The notes under the pieces: generated by a model | Database searches by the model: none | What the model was told of the DNA's origin: nothing | Seen by the model: only the letters and a program-made list of their open reading frames with translations | Source: Smittia aterrima | Lineage: Eukaryota > Arthropoda > Insecta > Diptera > Chironomidae | Assembly: GCA_033063855.1 (NCBI GenBank) | Contig: CP093831.1 | Span: forward strand, 12,772,001-12,836,000 | Direction of reading: 5' to 3' | DNA length: 64,000 nucleotides | Shown here: positions 1 to 10,777 of the stretch, one piece after another | Layout: each line of letters begins with the position of its first letter | Numbering within the stretch: position 1 is the stretch's first letter | Program-made: the position numbers and the translations under genes

Positions 1-1633
1 AGATGATGAAGAAGAAGAGACAACGACATTCTCTCCTGAGGCTGATTCTACTAACTCAAACCTAACTTTATCAACGCTCACGCCATCGGGTAAAGTTCAC
101 ACAAATCATTTACTAATTTTATTAATATCTGTTGAATGTTCGTCGTCACTCCCTTGTCGGTAATTTATCTCCAGCCATGATTAATAACTTTCGTTAAACT
201 TAGAATATTCAACAACATCACCAGCCAGTGTCTCATTATCATCATCAACAACAACAGAGAAGCTTTCACCCGATGAATCAAAGCCAGCAATAAATTCTGA
301 GGAGACAACCATGTGGCCAGTCACACAGAGAACGAATGATACGTCTGAAGCTGCCTCTTCAATCGACACAGCGACTGATGAGAACATATCGAGATTTAAT
401 GAGTCGACGACGGCAGCTTATCAAACAAGCAGCGCAGCGAGTTTTGAGGGCGTTGACTACAAGACGAGTAAAAAGAATCGTTAAGCATTAACGATCGATT
501 TTTAAATGTTTTCGTTTTTTAGTTTGCGGCAAGCGAATGTTCCCTGAGCCAAGAATTGTTGGTGGCTCGAAAGCTGCATTCGGTCGTTGGCCGTGGCAAA
601 TCTCACTTAGACAGTGGAGAACATCAACTTACTTGCATAAATGTGGAAGTGCTTTGCTGAACGAGAATTGGGCCATCTCCGCAGCTCATTGCGTCGATAA
701 GTAAGAAATTATTGACATGATTGACAGGTTCACTGAACGGGAATTTTTATTTCTCCTCAGCGTTCCACCATCAGACTTGCTTTTGCGTCTCGGAGAATAC
801 GATTTGTCGATTGAGGAAGAGCCTTACGGTTATCAAGAGCGACGAGTACAGATAGTCGCTTCGCATCCTCAATTTGATCCAAGAACTTTTGAATATGATT
901 TAGCTTTGCTAAGGTAAAAAAAAAGTTTCACTTAACTTCTGAGCTTTCACTAAACTTGTCCGTTGCAGATTTTACGAACCAGTGATTTTCCAACCCAACA
1001 TCATTCCCGTCTGTGTTCCCGACATCGATGAAGATTTCATTGGACGAACAGCATACGTGACTGGATGGGGAAGACTCTACGAAGGTAAAGAAAGCTTTTC
1101 TCCTGCTTGTGAAGTAACTTTATGAATAATTTATTTCTAGACGGTCCGTTGCCTTCAGTTCTTCAAGAAGTTACCGTTCCTGTCATCAGAAATGACATTT
1201 GTGAGTCAATGTATCGCAATGCAGGATACATTGAGCACATACCTCACATCTTCATCTGTGCTGGACACAAGCAAGGTTTGATGTTTAATTCATTGAAGCA
1301 AGAATTGCATTTGAACAAATTTGAAATTCTTTCAGGCTCTCGTGATTCCTGTGAGGGTGATTCAGGAGGTGAGAAAAGCAATTTTCAAAGTCACTCATCA
1401 ATAAACTCATCGAAAATTATTTCAATTTCAGGTCCCATGGTGATTCAACGAACTGACAAACGCTTCCAGCTCGCCGGAATAATTTCTTGGGGTAGAATCA
1501 GTCACGATTTTGATTAAAAAACCAAACTCACAAATTTCTTTCAGGTATCGGATGCGCTGAGCCCAATCAGCCAGGAGTTTACACCAGAATATCAGAGTTC
1601 CGTGATTGGATTAATCAAATATTGATGTTTTAA
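1..1633 (+). CDS. Np: Notopleural/Stubble-type trypsin-like serine protease, 3' part (5' end outside the window)
   Basis: Seen: exons 1-89, 204-467, 523-700, 761-913, 969-1084, 1141-1275, 1336-1368, 1432-1491 and 1545-1633. All junctions are GT-AG and all phases agree, ending in TAA. The first two exons encode an acidic, Ser/Thr-rich linker. Exon 3 opens the catalytic domain with CGKRMFPEPRIVGG (activation cleavage R|IVGG). The triad is in SAAHC (His), YDLALL (Asp) and CEGDSGGP (Ser), and the domain ends WINQILMF. The chain is secreted or membrane-anchored in this family; any signal, membrane segment or CLIP-like module lies upstream of the window. The blocks RWPWQISLRQWRTSTYLHKC and RLGEYDLSIEEEPYGYQERR match my memory of Drosophila Notopleural better than Stubble. 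Known: these S1 proteases remodel epidermis and apical matrix. Odd: the usual CGG after the bridge Cys is CGS. Immediately downstream lies a second protease, suggesting an old tandem pair. Confidence 0.85.
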
Positions 1634-1744
1634 ATCATTTTCGAGATTCGATGAAGCCACAAAACTTAAATTAATTTATCCGGCAGTTTGTGATTTGATT
1701 ACGTCGATTAGCTTCTTCATTTTGTGTGCTACTGCAAACGGCAC

Positions 1745-1750
1745 AATAAA
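1745..1750 (+). terminator. Polyadenylation signal of the Np-like gene
   Basis: AATAAA lies 112 nt after the TAA stop of the upstream protease, in an AT-rich 3' UTR. It is the first canonical hexamer after the stop. The assignment is by position only. Confidence 0.5.
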
Positions 1751-2547
1751 CTTAAAGAGAAACGATTCAAATGGTGCATAACGAGAAGATTGGAAAACCA
1801 TAAAATAATTTAAAGATTTCCGCGTGAGACTTTGAGCAAATCATCGAGACAGTCACACTGAGCCTTACTTAGACTAATTTTAGAATGTGTAACTTATGAA
1901 AAATCCTTTTTTTTTTATTTATTTCCGAAAGTAGAGATTTAAGCGAGAACTTCACATGGAATAATAATTTGAAATGCAGAAAGCGACGGAGCCTCAGCGT
2001 CTCGAATTTCTCATTAATATTTCATCCGTAAAAAGCTTTTTTTTACTTTTAACACAAATAGAAATTAGCGGAAGGAAAAGTTGTATCATTTAATAAAGAA
2101 ACTTTTCATTATGATCGAAAGTTTGATTGTTTTTACTTTCTTCAGTTTCAGAATGACTTTGCAGAAGCTTCAGAGAAGCTTTCGTTAATCATCATGAAAT
2201 GGAATATAACGATCGCGAAGCTCTCAACATCTCGTCGCCTTTGCCTTGACAATGAACATGAGTCGACTTACGTCCGCTCTCTGTTAACACTCACACTCTC
2301 ATGTCTTCTTAACGAGGCCTTACGTCAAAAGTAGTAGATCATCGTCTCTCAGCCTTAAGCTGCTCTTTGGAGAAGATAAAAAGAAGTGAACATGAACCAG
2401 TGGACGCAAAAGAAATTGGATTGGAAATGTGTGTTGTTTTTCTTTCGCTGCTAATGCTCAACAACTTCTTTCTCGAGCCCCACGTCGCGCGCGATTCGAA
2501 ATGAAAATATATTTTTGAATATTCACTCCATCATCTTCCAGTTTCAT
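1751..2547. other. Intergenic spacer between the two protease genes
   Basis: No exon with coding character and splice sites was found on either strand. The stretch is AT-rich with short poly-A/T runs, becomes more CpG-rich near 2480-2500, and then meets the candidate core promoter of the next gene. A possible AT-rich TATA-like run at about 2504-2515 is too far (over 40 nt) from the Inr to be convincing. Confidence 0.5.
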
Positions 2548-2581
2548 TCAGTCGGTGGTTGGCAGTCGATCGCGTCGGTTG
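2548..2581 (+). promoter_or_regulatory. Candidate Inr + DPE core promoter of flz
   Basis: TCAGTC fits the arthropod initiator with +1 A at 2550. GGTTG at 2577-2581 fits the downstream promoter element (RGWYV) exactly at +28 to +32. No TATA box lies at -30. The start codon is 377 nt downstream, so this would give a 5' UTR of that length with no need for an intron. Inferred from motif spacing; no transcript evidence. Confidence 0.5.
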
Positions 2582-2723
2582 AAAAAGAGAAAGAAAAGTA
2601 GCTGATTGCGTGGAGAAAGAAAGAAAAACGAGAAGCGTTAATCAAACATTCTTCGCTCGGTAGACAACGGTACATTGGGAAAATAAGTAGTTTAAGTGAC
2701 GAAAATAAAAATTGTGTCAACAT

Positions 2724-2777
2724 ATGTGCGAAATGAAAATCACGAACCGATCGGACAGCAATGGATCGAGCAGATGA
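2724..2777 (+). other. Upstream ORF in the flz 5' UTR
   Basis: ATG at 2724 opens a 17-codon frame closed by TGA at 2775-2777. A second short frame (ATG at 2761, six codons plus stop) overlaps its end. Both lie in the proposed 5' UTR and end well before the main start at 2927, so they could reduce or regulate flz translation. Inferred only. Confidence 0.35.
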
Positions 2778-2926
2778 TTGAAACAATAAAAGTCAAGAAA
2801 AGAAGTTAAATCAAGTCACTCAAAGTCAAAGTGAAATAAATAAATCAAGTCAAGATCGATTGTTAAAGGGAAGACGAGACAGAAGTGTTAAAAGAAAAGT
2901 CGTTCGCGCCAATTAACAACCTCACA

Positions 2927-5900
2927 ATGGATATCAAGTCAAAGAGAATCGTCACAACGGGATTACTCCTCATCGTTGCATCGGCGAGTTGCATCCACAC
3001 AATAAATGGATTAAGCTTATCAAGTGACAGAGGTAAGGACTGTGGTACTTTAGAAAGTGTCGACTTACTCGACAAATTATCGATACCAAAAAGGCTTTCC
3101 CGAGATATCGGAAAGAGAAATATCTGCAAGTTTCTAACTATGTCACGACATGAAACCAAACAGTGCAGCATAAATTCCTCAATTTTTTTTTCTTCATTGA
3201 CTGTTGAGGTCTGCTTTTTTTTCTTCTTGCCTTCTTCTTCTCCACACTCAACGATTCTTTACCTCTCTCACCAAACCATTACCATACCACATCGCGTTGT
3301 TTACGAAAAAAAAAAGTAAAACACAAGATATGGGTCAAATTTTATTTTTTACACAAGTTCGCTTGTTTGCTGTTGCGGAGTTGTAAATGAGATCTTAACA
3401 CGCACATACGCAAGAAGAGTCCCTAATAATAACTTCACTTGTTATTTCTGGTGAGATCTGAGCCGACTGTGCCATCAAAGAACATTGTAGGGAGGAGAAG
3501 AAAGGAGAGAAGACAAATTCGAAAGTAAAAAAATGCCTCGAGTCACTGTTGGTGTCTTCCGAGAGCTAAGGTGCTGTGTCATCTGTTTTCTCTCTTTGTT
3601 GTGCCTGATTTTTTTTTTTCGGGTAGCCGTCTTCATTTTTTAGAGACGATTTCTTCTTACCTGCATTGAAAGTTTCGTATTCGAATCGTGCGCAGAATTT
3701 CCGTCTTCGCAGCTCATCGGCTAGAAATTTGTGTCAATCTACACGCTTTTATTTTGCATAATGAAGCGGAGATACTTGCGTCGCTAGCTAATTGCTAATG
3801 AGCCTTAAAACTCTTAACGATGAGATTTAAGGTAAACTTAAAGAAACCGCAAATGTACTCAGAGTCCGCGAAAGTGAAAATTCCAATAAGATTGCAGTAG
3901 AGCTAACGACACAATTAGAAAGGAAAGAAATAAGTGACCAAATGAACGGTTTCCGTGATCACTTTGCATAATTATTTTGAACGAAAGCGGTTCGTGGAAA
4001 TTCTTGATCGATCAATAATAATGAGGTTGCTGAACTGCTGACTTTCTAAAGCGCACATATCCTTGAACTCACCAGAAAATGTAGAAGTCGTTTCAAGTTG
4101 TTTAAATTCTAGATGATGAGTGACATCACTTGAACGTTATCTCTCAGACATTCTAGTAAAGTGCTCTGACGTCTTTCGATGTGATATTCTCAGTAATTTC
4201 TTGTAACCACTCAAAAACGTTTTGAAAATGATTCCACATATTAAATGAGCCCGGAGATGTTTTCATGTTTGTGATTCTATGAAACCTTATTCAACAGCCT
4301 CCACAAGTCTATACTTAGGAAGGGTCAATGAATTGATTGCCTTTTCTGCTTTCCGGTTGTTCTGATTTAAGTCGGATGGGATTGGCAATAAAACTTTTCG
4401 GCCCTGAGCCGGCAGAAGTTTGTTAACAATTTTGCGAAAGAGAACGTTTAGGGACGAAACTCAATCATTATAAAGTTCCCTTGTTTCAAGTTGAAACTTT
4501 CAGCATCAACCGTTGTCGTTCATCGCTGGATTACATTATCAAACTTTCCAATCGATAGCTTCACTGCTTCTTCCACTTCCGGAAGCTTAAAAGCCTCGAG
4601 ACAATTATCCCGTTCACTAAGCTATAAACATTTTAATGGATTAAAGAGATGAAACTTAAATAACTCTCTTGATGATGATGACGACGAATCTACAAATTCT
4701 TTAATTCTCTTCACTTTCTCGCTCAGTTACTGAGACGATGATAGAGTTAGACAGACACCTTCGTCATCAATAAAATGTCCGCTGAGTCTTTAATCCGAGA
4801 TCACATGAGTTTCTTTGGTTATCTATGTCAAAACGGTATTCTTGCAGAAAAAAAAACTTTACAGAGCATAAAATTTGTCTGACACACTTTTCGCTTCTCC
4901 TTTTCAATTAACCAGAGCTTCAACGATGTTTTCTTTTGGACTCGCAAAGCAAAACAAAAGCTTCGAGCTATGTTTGATTCATTCATCGTGCTCGCTTCGC
5001 TCTAAAATCAATCAGCTCAGCACAGAAAGACGAGATTGACTCGTGGGCGAATTATGAAATTATCAATTATTAAATTTGTTCGAGATTGTTGAACTGAAAC
5101 GACGACGACGATGATGTTGAAAATTATTTCGATATTCAGCAAAATTGAACGGAGGAATCTTCAACTTTTGCGTCAGCATTTTCTGATTTCGACAAGCACG
5201 AAAATAATGGAAAATGCTTTCGCTTACGCCAACTTGATTAAGAATTTATGTTTCACCTTTAAGAACCGATAAATTTCAATTTCCTTCTCCTCGATTCGGC
5301 GCTTTTTCTAAAAAAAAAAGCTCTTCAAAGCTCACTACGTACTTTTGACAGCTTCCATGCCATCGAACGTGATTTTCTGATAACGAAAACACAGTGAACT
5401 TCATCGAGAAACTTTGACAGCTCACAGGAGCACTAAATGGAATAATAGCTTCACGAATTTGAGAAGGTCGTCAACCCACGAATCGTTGAATTCTCAAATG
5501 AGCTTTTGAGCAACGCACATGACAACGAATCTAATGGAAAAATAAACAGAACGGAAGCGGATGTTGTATGAATGTCACGGAACATTGATACGGCTCGGTT
5601 TCCCTTGAATGGCCTTGAACACTTTTATTGAAATGTCAGTTGTTGAGAGAGAAACTAAAAACGTTTCATAGAAAATTGCCTGAAGATTTCTTGACTCATG
5701 GACACTTAATCACGATTTACTTTAGTCTTAAGCGCAAGCAAATAACAAAACTTTCCATTCGACAAAAATCGATTTCTTCGGTCTACATCTCGGTTTGTTT
5801 TTCGGACGATGTATGACTTTCAAAGTTCGAGACGACTTTCATGCGCCACAAAGTAATTTTTCTCTAATTTCAATGTACGCAGAGACGTCGTTAACCCGAA

Positions 5901-8900
5901 GCTAAGCATCGTACAGCTCGGAAATTCCAAAGCGAAATTCACTTTTGGTAATGCGAGACATCCGTGGTGAAGAGAGAATCAAGGAAAATGTGTCATACAA
6001 GACCGAGAGTATTCAAATACAAACTTCTTTTCTTTCACTTTTCATTCGGATCTTGAAAGATTTTGAAAGCAAAAACTAACCATGAAACCTTGAGAGTAGA
6101 AAATGAAGTTTACACTTGTTCGTACTCAATTTAAAATAATTCTGTGCAAGTGAAAGCGTTCTGCTTGTAACGGAGAGTGAAGCTCACCGAGTGCTGCTTA
6201 CATTGTTAATGGGATAAAACAAAGAAGAATGAAGCGTACGGAACAAAAAATAATGAAACATCATTACGCGGTGAATTTAGGCTAGTGCCGCTAAAATTCG
6301 CTCTTAGCGATAGCCGAATTCATTGTTTTGCTAAACCTTCTGTGCCCGTTAAGAAAAGCTGAGAAGATTAACGTGAAATTTTATTCATCGAACAAAAGCG
6401 GTTCTGTTAAGCGCATTAATTAAAAATTTCTCCCGTTCAACATTTGCAGACGGACGAAAACTCTTCGGCGGATATAAGATTACTCCGAAATTTTGCACAG
6501 ATGCCAAACAGTCGAAGGCTGATACGAAAGTTCATGGACCTGCCATATGTATGTTTAATCACGAATGTGTAGAGCGGAAAGGGACAGTCATCGGAGCATG
6601 CATGGACGGGTAAGTCTCAAGTGTCTTTTAACCTTCAACAGAAAAATCACTCTCATTGCTATAGATTCCTTTTTGGAACGTGTTGCCTTTTGTCGGGTGA
6701 CGTCGAAACATCTCTAGCAAGTACTAAGGAAGGCATGAATGAGAGTGAAGCATCATCAAAGGAATCGAATAAACCACAAGTTATAAATAACCAATTCTAC
6801 GGAACAAACGACGATAGTTTGTATGGAAGCGAGACGAACTTTGAAGTGTCGAATGAAGCAGTTGTCGTGTCGTCTCCTGCTTACAGCGATAAAGCCAACC
6901 CTTCATATTTATCTACAGAGTCTTCGATGAAAGTCACTCAGCATGGAACTAGTCACGATGGAAGTTATTCAACCGAATTGCCAACCCATATCTATTCATC
7001 GACAGCTTCTTCCGAGGAGACAAATGAATTGCCCAACTCAATTCAGTTTAGTAAGCATCCCTACGATCATAGCGACATTGCTTATTCGCCGAGTGAAGCG
7101 GAAATATTGACGGAAGATAACAATAATTTGATCAGTCAATACCCAATGTCAACTCCCGAGGAATTTACTGAAACTCGAACAGAAGCGTCAGAAAAAAACA
7201 AATTTTCTAAACCCATTTTCAAGCTTAAGCCTACGCAAAATCCCTCGTCGACTGAGAAATATGTACTCGTGCAAACAATCTCGAATGACAAACAAGCTGA
7301 AGAGGAGAGCCCAACCAAAAAGCCCTCGACAAACGAATCAATTCAATCGATTATTTTGATGCTTAACGGAAGTAATCCGGGACCCGAATACTCAATGAAC
7401 ATGAATAACAATTACAACTCTCCAACGACACCTTCTTATGACAGCACAAGTATGATTGATCGTGAGAAATATGGAGCGTCGAGCTACTACATCACCACGA
7501 AGATTCCATCAAACGCTCATCGCCCGACGACCTTGAATGTCCCGTCTACGAGTTATGTCTATTCACCGTCTCCCACGCGCCGCCAAACCACAAAAACCAC
7601 AACAACAAAGAATGCGAACAGAGTAAAAATCACGCCGACGAGATCACCGCAAAAGCCAACAACCCTTAATGTCCCTTCAACAAGTTATATTTATTCTCAA
7701 AATCCAATTACAAAACGCCCAACAACCGTAGCGTCGCCATCCTCGACAGTATCATCAACGACGACAATTGTTAAAAAGACAAGCCCGAGACCAACAATTA
7801 TTGTAAAACAACCGACGTCCAATGTTGGGAATAATTATGTAGTGATCTCAGGTGGTGGAATAACCAAACATCCATCGCCAACAGTTCACATTACCCCAAA
7901 ACCAATAACAAATATTTTGACTTCGAGCGTGTTTAACGATAAACCAACCAGTCGACCTTCAGGCGAGAAGTCCCCCGTCTCAGCAGCTTCAGTAACAGAA
8001 CGTCCTTCACCATCCTACGGCAGTACACCCGCGACCTTCATTTCGTCTTCAATTTATGTTCCAGCCATTCAAGATTTCCACAACGAAGGTTATTTTGTGG
8101 TGACCCATCGACCAGCTGCAGGCGTATCATCAACAGCCGTTTATACAATCAGTTCGGGAGTGTATAACGATAAGCCGACATCAAGTTACATCGAACATGA
8201 TCCTGTTAGCTTCAACGAGGTTGTACCTGCCGCAAGTAATGATGATTTCAGTAACTTCCCACCCGTTCGTAATCCAAATTTGAATATGACAGCATCGTTA
8301 ATGGACGAGGCTGAAATATCAACTCCATCATTCGTTGAGGACGAGCAGCTGAATGGAAAAATTGATTTATTAGTGAATAAGCTTGTTGCATCAATGCAAG
8401 GGAATTTGGACAATCTCGTTGACATTGTTTATGAGAGAAAGAATGTCAGCGATGCTATGAGCAATTTGAATAAAAATGGAACGATTTTGGCTGATGCGAA
8501 ACCAACAAAAGCTACGAAGGTAACCACGGCAAAGCCTCCAAAGGTTTCGACAGGAAAACCTAATCAAGCGACAACAAAAAAATCACCAACAAAAGCGTCA
8601 TCAACGACGAAAAAGCCAGCAACAGGCACTAAGAAACCAGCCATTAAGCCTACAACAATCAGTCAAACGTCCAAGAAGCCTCCCGCGCGCGTGACGACAA
8701 CAACTGCAACAAGAAAGCCCACGAGAAGGGTCACAACCTCTTCAACAACAGAAAGAGCCCCAGCTGAAGACGAAATTGTCGAGGAGGAAGGTGAAGAAGT
8801 TGAAGAAGAAGGAACTGATGATACAGACGAAGTAGAGGAGCCTGAGAATGAAGTCACTTCTCCAGCAGTCGAGAGCGGAAAAATTCGTGAGAAATTTTTG

Positions 8901-10689
8901 CTTTTCCTTTCGACATTTTCCAGACCATAATTACGAAATTATTTTTGCTTTACAGAGTGCGGCGTTCGTCATAATTTCAAAAGCGGTCGCATCGTTGGTG
9001 GTAAAGCTTCGTCGTTCGGAGCTTTTCCATGGCAGGTCCTAGTAAGAGAATCAACATGGCTTGGTTTGTTTACAAAAGTAAGATTTGAAAGATCATTCCA
9101 AGTTGACCCTTGACATTAATTGCTCTCTTTTTTTTTGAAGAATAAATGCGGCGGTGTATTAATTTCCAATAACTATGTGGTCACAGCAGGTGAGTTGGCT
9201 ATTATGACAGTAAAATATTCCATGCTTATCAACTTTTTCATTTTCTCTCGCTGTTTCTGCTCTTCTTTCCACCCCCGCAAATTATTATTATAGCTCATTG
9301 TCAACCCGGATTTTTGGCATCGCTGGTTGCCGTGTTTGGCGAGTATGACATCTCAGGTGATTTGGAATCGAAGCGTTCCGTGACGAAGAACGTTAAGAGG
9401 GTCATCGTTCATCGTCAGTACGATGCCGCAACATTCGAAAACGATTTGGCAATCCTCGAACTTGAATCACCGGTCCGTTACGACTCACACATTGGTAAGC
9501 AAAGTGAATTCGCTGTTAAGTGCTTTTGGGGTTTTGCGCTGCTGGAAACAGGAAATTTCTCGAGTGAAAAAGCGTTGAAGCATCTTTCTTTCATCGCTCA
9601 ATTTGAATATCAAATTAAATTCTAAAGCGCTGTTTCTATTGTGTTTGCTAAAGATTTTTCCGGTACCGAGGGCTAAATAGATAAACAACCTAGAGAACAC
9701 GAAGGTCGCTTAAAATGCGATCGATTGAGCTTCCTAGATAAAAATTTATTCTCTCTGTCTCTCTCCTGCGTACTCACTCACAACATGAAACAAAAGCTTT
9801 TAAATTTATTCTATTTTTATTATTTCTTGCTGTGCTACACATTCTCTGAATATTTTTCGGCAGATTTGAGAGATGGGGTTGGCATAATTGACTCGAGTTC
9901 CCCAAAGTTTTCGAATGAATACAAAGTTAAACTGAAAAATTAAAATTCATCTTTTGTCGTCGTTTTGCAGTTCCGATTTGTATGCCACCTGATGGAGCTG
10001 AGTTTACAGGAAAAGTTGCGACTGTATCTGGATGGGGGCGACTGAAATATGGCGGAGGCGTACCTTCAGTGCTACAGGAAGTTCAAGTAAGCGTAAAAGA
10101 GATTTTTTTATTATCGCGTGCATAAATTTAAATTTTATTATGTGAAGCGTGAAATTCAGAGACTCGTAAAAGAAGTTTAAATTACTCTCATGACGTCATG
10201 AGCTTTCTTTATTCTCTCGAAAGCAAAACATAGTTCATTCCTTTCTCTTCTTTTAATCTTTAGGTTCCCATCATTGAGAACACTGTGTGTCAAGAGATGT
10301 TTGCAGCCGCTGGCCATACAAAGAAGATTCTCTCGTCGTTCCTTTGCGCTGGCTATGCCAATGGACAGAAAGACAGTGAGTGGAATATTCTGTAAATATC
10401 TTAAACAAAAACTAACGTTTGTCTTTCTTTTTGCGTGTTCTCCTTTAGGTTGTGAAGTAAGTGGAGCAATGTCGTTTTAAATTTTTAGCCCAGAGCTTTA
10501 CATTTTATATTTCTTTATCAACAGGGAGATTCAGGCGGACCTCTCGTTCTGCAAAGAACCGACGGTCGTTATCAGTTGGTTGGAACAGTGTCTCATGGGA
10601 TTAAATGCGCATCGCCGCTTCTTCCGGGAGTATACATGCGAACAAACTTCTACAAGCCCTGGATAAAGAGCATAACGGGCGTTAAATAA
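2927..10689 (+). CDS. flz: Filzig-type secreted serine protease (mosaic, Ser/Thr/Pro-rich stalk + trypsin domain), complete
   Basis: Exons: 2927-3032, 6450-6609, 6665-8886, 8956-9077, 9141-9189, 9294-9494, 9971-10086, 10264-10375, 10449-10456 and 10525-10689. Together they give 3261 nt, 1086 aa, all GT-AG and in phase. Residues 1-35 carry a hydrophobic signal (GLLLIVASASC). About residues 36-105 form a Cys-rich module (GRKLFGGYKI, ICMFNHEC, FLFGTCC) typical of filzig. About 106-825 is low-complexity Ser/Thr/Pro/Lys sequence, probably O-glycosylated, ending in an acidic Glu/Asp run. The S1 domain starts at CGVRHNFKSGR|IVGG (cleavage near 841/842), with His888, Asp937 and Ser1035. It ends KPWIKSITGVK and is nearly colinear with fly filzig. 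Known: Drosophila filzig acts in apical matrix maturation of tracheal tubes. Start chosen because the signal peptide follows directly. The long open frame from 6621 begins inside intron 2 and is not the real start. Confidence 0.93.
3033..6449 (+). other. flz intron 1 (3.4 kb)
   Basis: Donor GTAAGG at 3033 and acceptor TTTGCAG ending at 6449, phase 1. No coding exon was recognised inside on either strand. It holds short simple-sequence runs (GAC/GAT triplets near 5101-5116) and a 10-bp ETS-like palindrome CTTCCGGAAG at 4576-4585. As the only long intron near the promoter, it is the natural place for flz enhancers; this is inference. Confidence 0.7.
7521..8180 (+). repeat. Degenerate internal repeats in the filzig stalk
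   Basis: Two imperfect protein repeats lie in the large exon. The motif TTLNVPSTSY(V/I)YS occurs at about 7524-7565 and 7654-7695, each followed by Pro/Arg/Thr-rich sequence. S(S/G)V(F/Y)NDKPTS occurs at about 7922-7951 and 8153-8183. They point to growth of the stalk by small duplications. They diverge at synonymous sites, so they are not recent. Confidence 0.6.
10187..10202. promoter_or_regulatory. Perfect 16-bp palindrome with full CRE (TGACGTCA) in a flz intron
   Basis: CTCATGACGTCATGAG reads the same on both strands and contains the complete CREB/ATF-type bZIP site TGACGTCA at 10191-10198. It sits in the intron between flz exons 7 and 8. Function is not shown by sequence. Confidence 0.4.
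10449..10456 (+). other. 8-nt micro-exon of flz just before the catalytic GDSGG
   Basis: Preceding exon ends ...AAAGACA (10375). The TAG acceptor ends at 10448, eight bases (GTTGTGAA) follow, and a GTAAGT donor starts at 10457. Joined, they read Ser-Cys-Glu, then GDSGGP in the next exon (10525). The flanking introns are 73 and 68 nt. Omitting it would lose the Cys and shift the frame through the catalytic serine, so it must be constitutive in an active enzyme. Confidence 0.9.
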
Positions 10690-10771
10690 GAAGAAAATTG
10701 TCGAGACAAAAGGACAATCTAAATGTACAATCGCCTTGTGCTTTTCTAATTCCGTAGAACAATTTCAACTA

Positions 10772-10777
10772 AATAAA
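10772..10777 (+). terminator. Polyadenylation signal of flz
   Basis: AATAAA, 83 nt after the TAA stop at 10687-10689, followed by a T/C-rich stretch suitable as a downstream element. Confidence 0.65.

Noticed and set aside
4811..4826. TCTTTGGTTATCTA resembling the 5' end of miR-9
   Set aside because: The match stops after 14 nt and no complementary 3' arm that would form a pre-miRNA hairpin is present on either side.
6621..6664. Start of the long filzig frame at ATG 6621
   Set aside because: These bases are intron 2. The in-phase acceptor at 6664 joins the Cys-rich module GACMDG|FLFGTCC, which only makes sense as a spliced protein.
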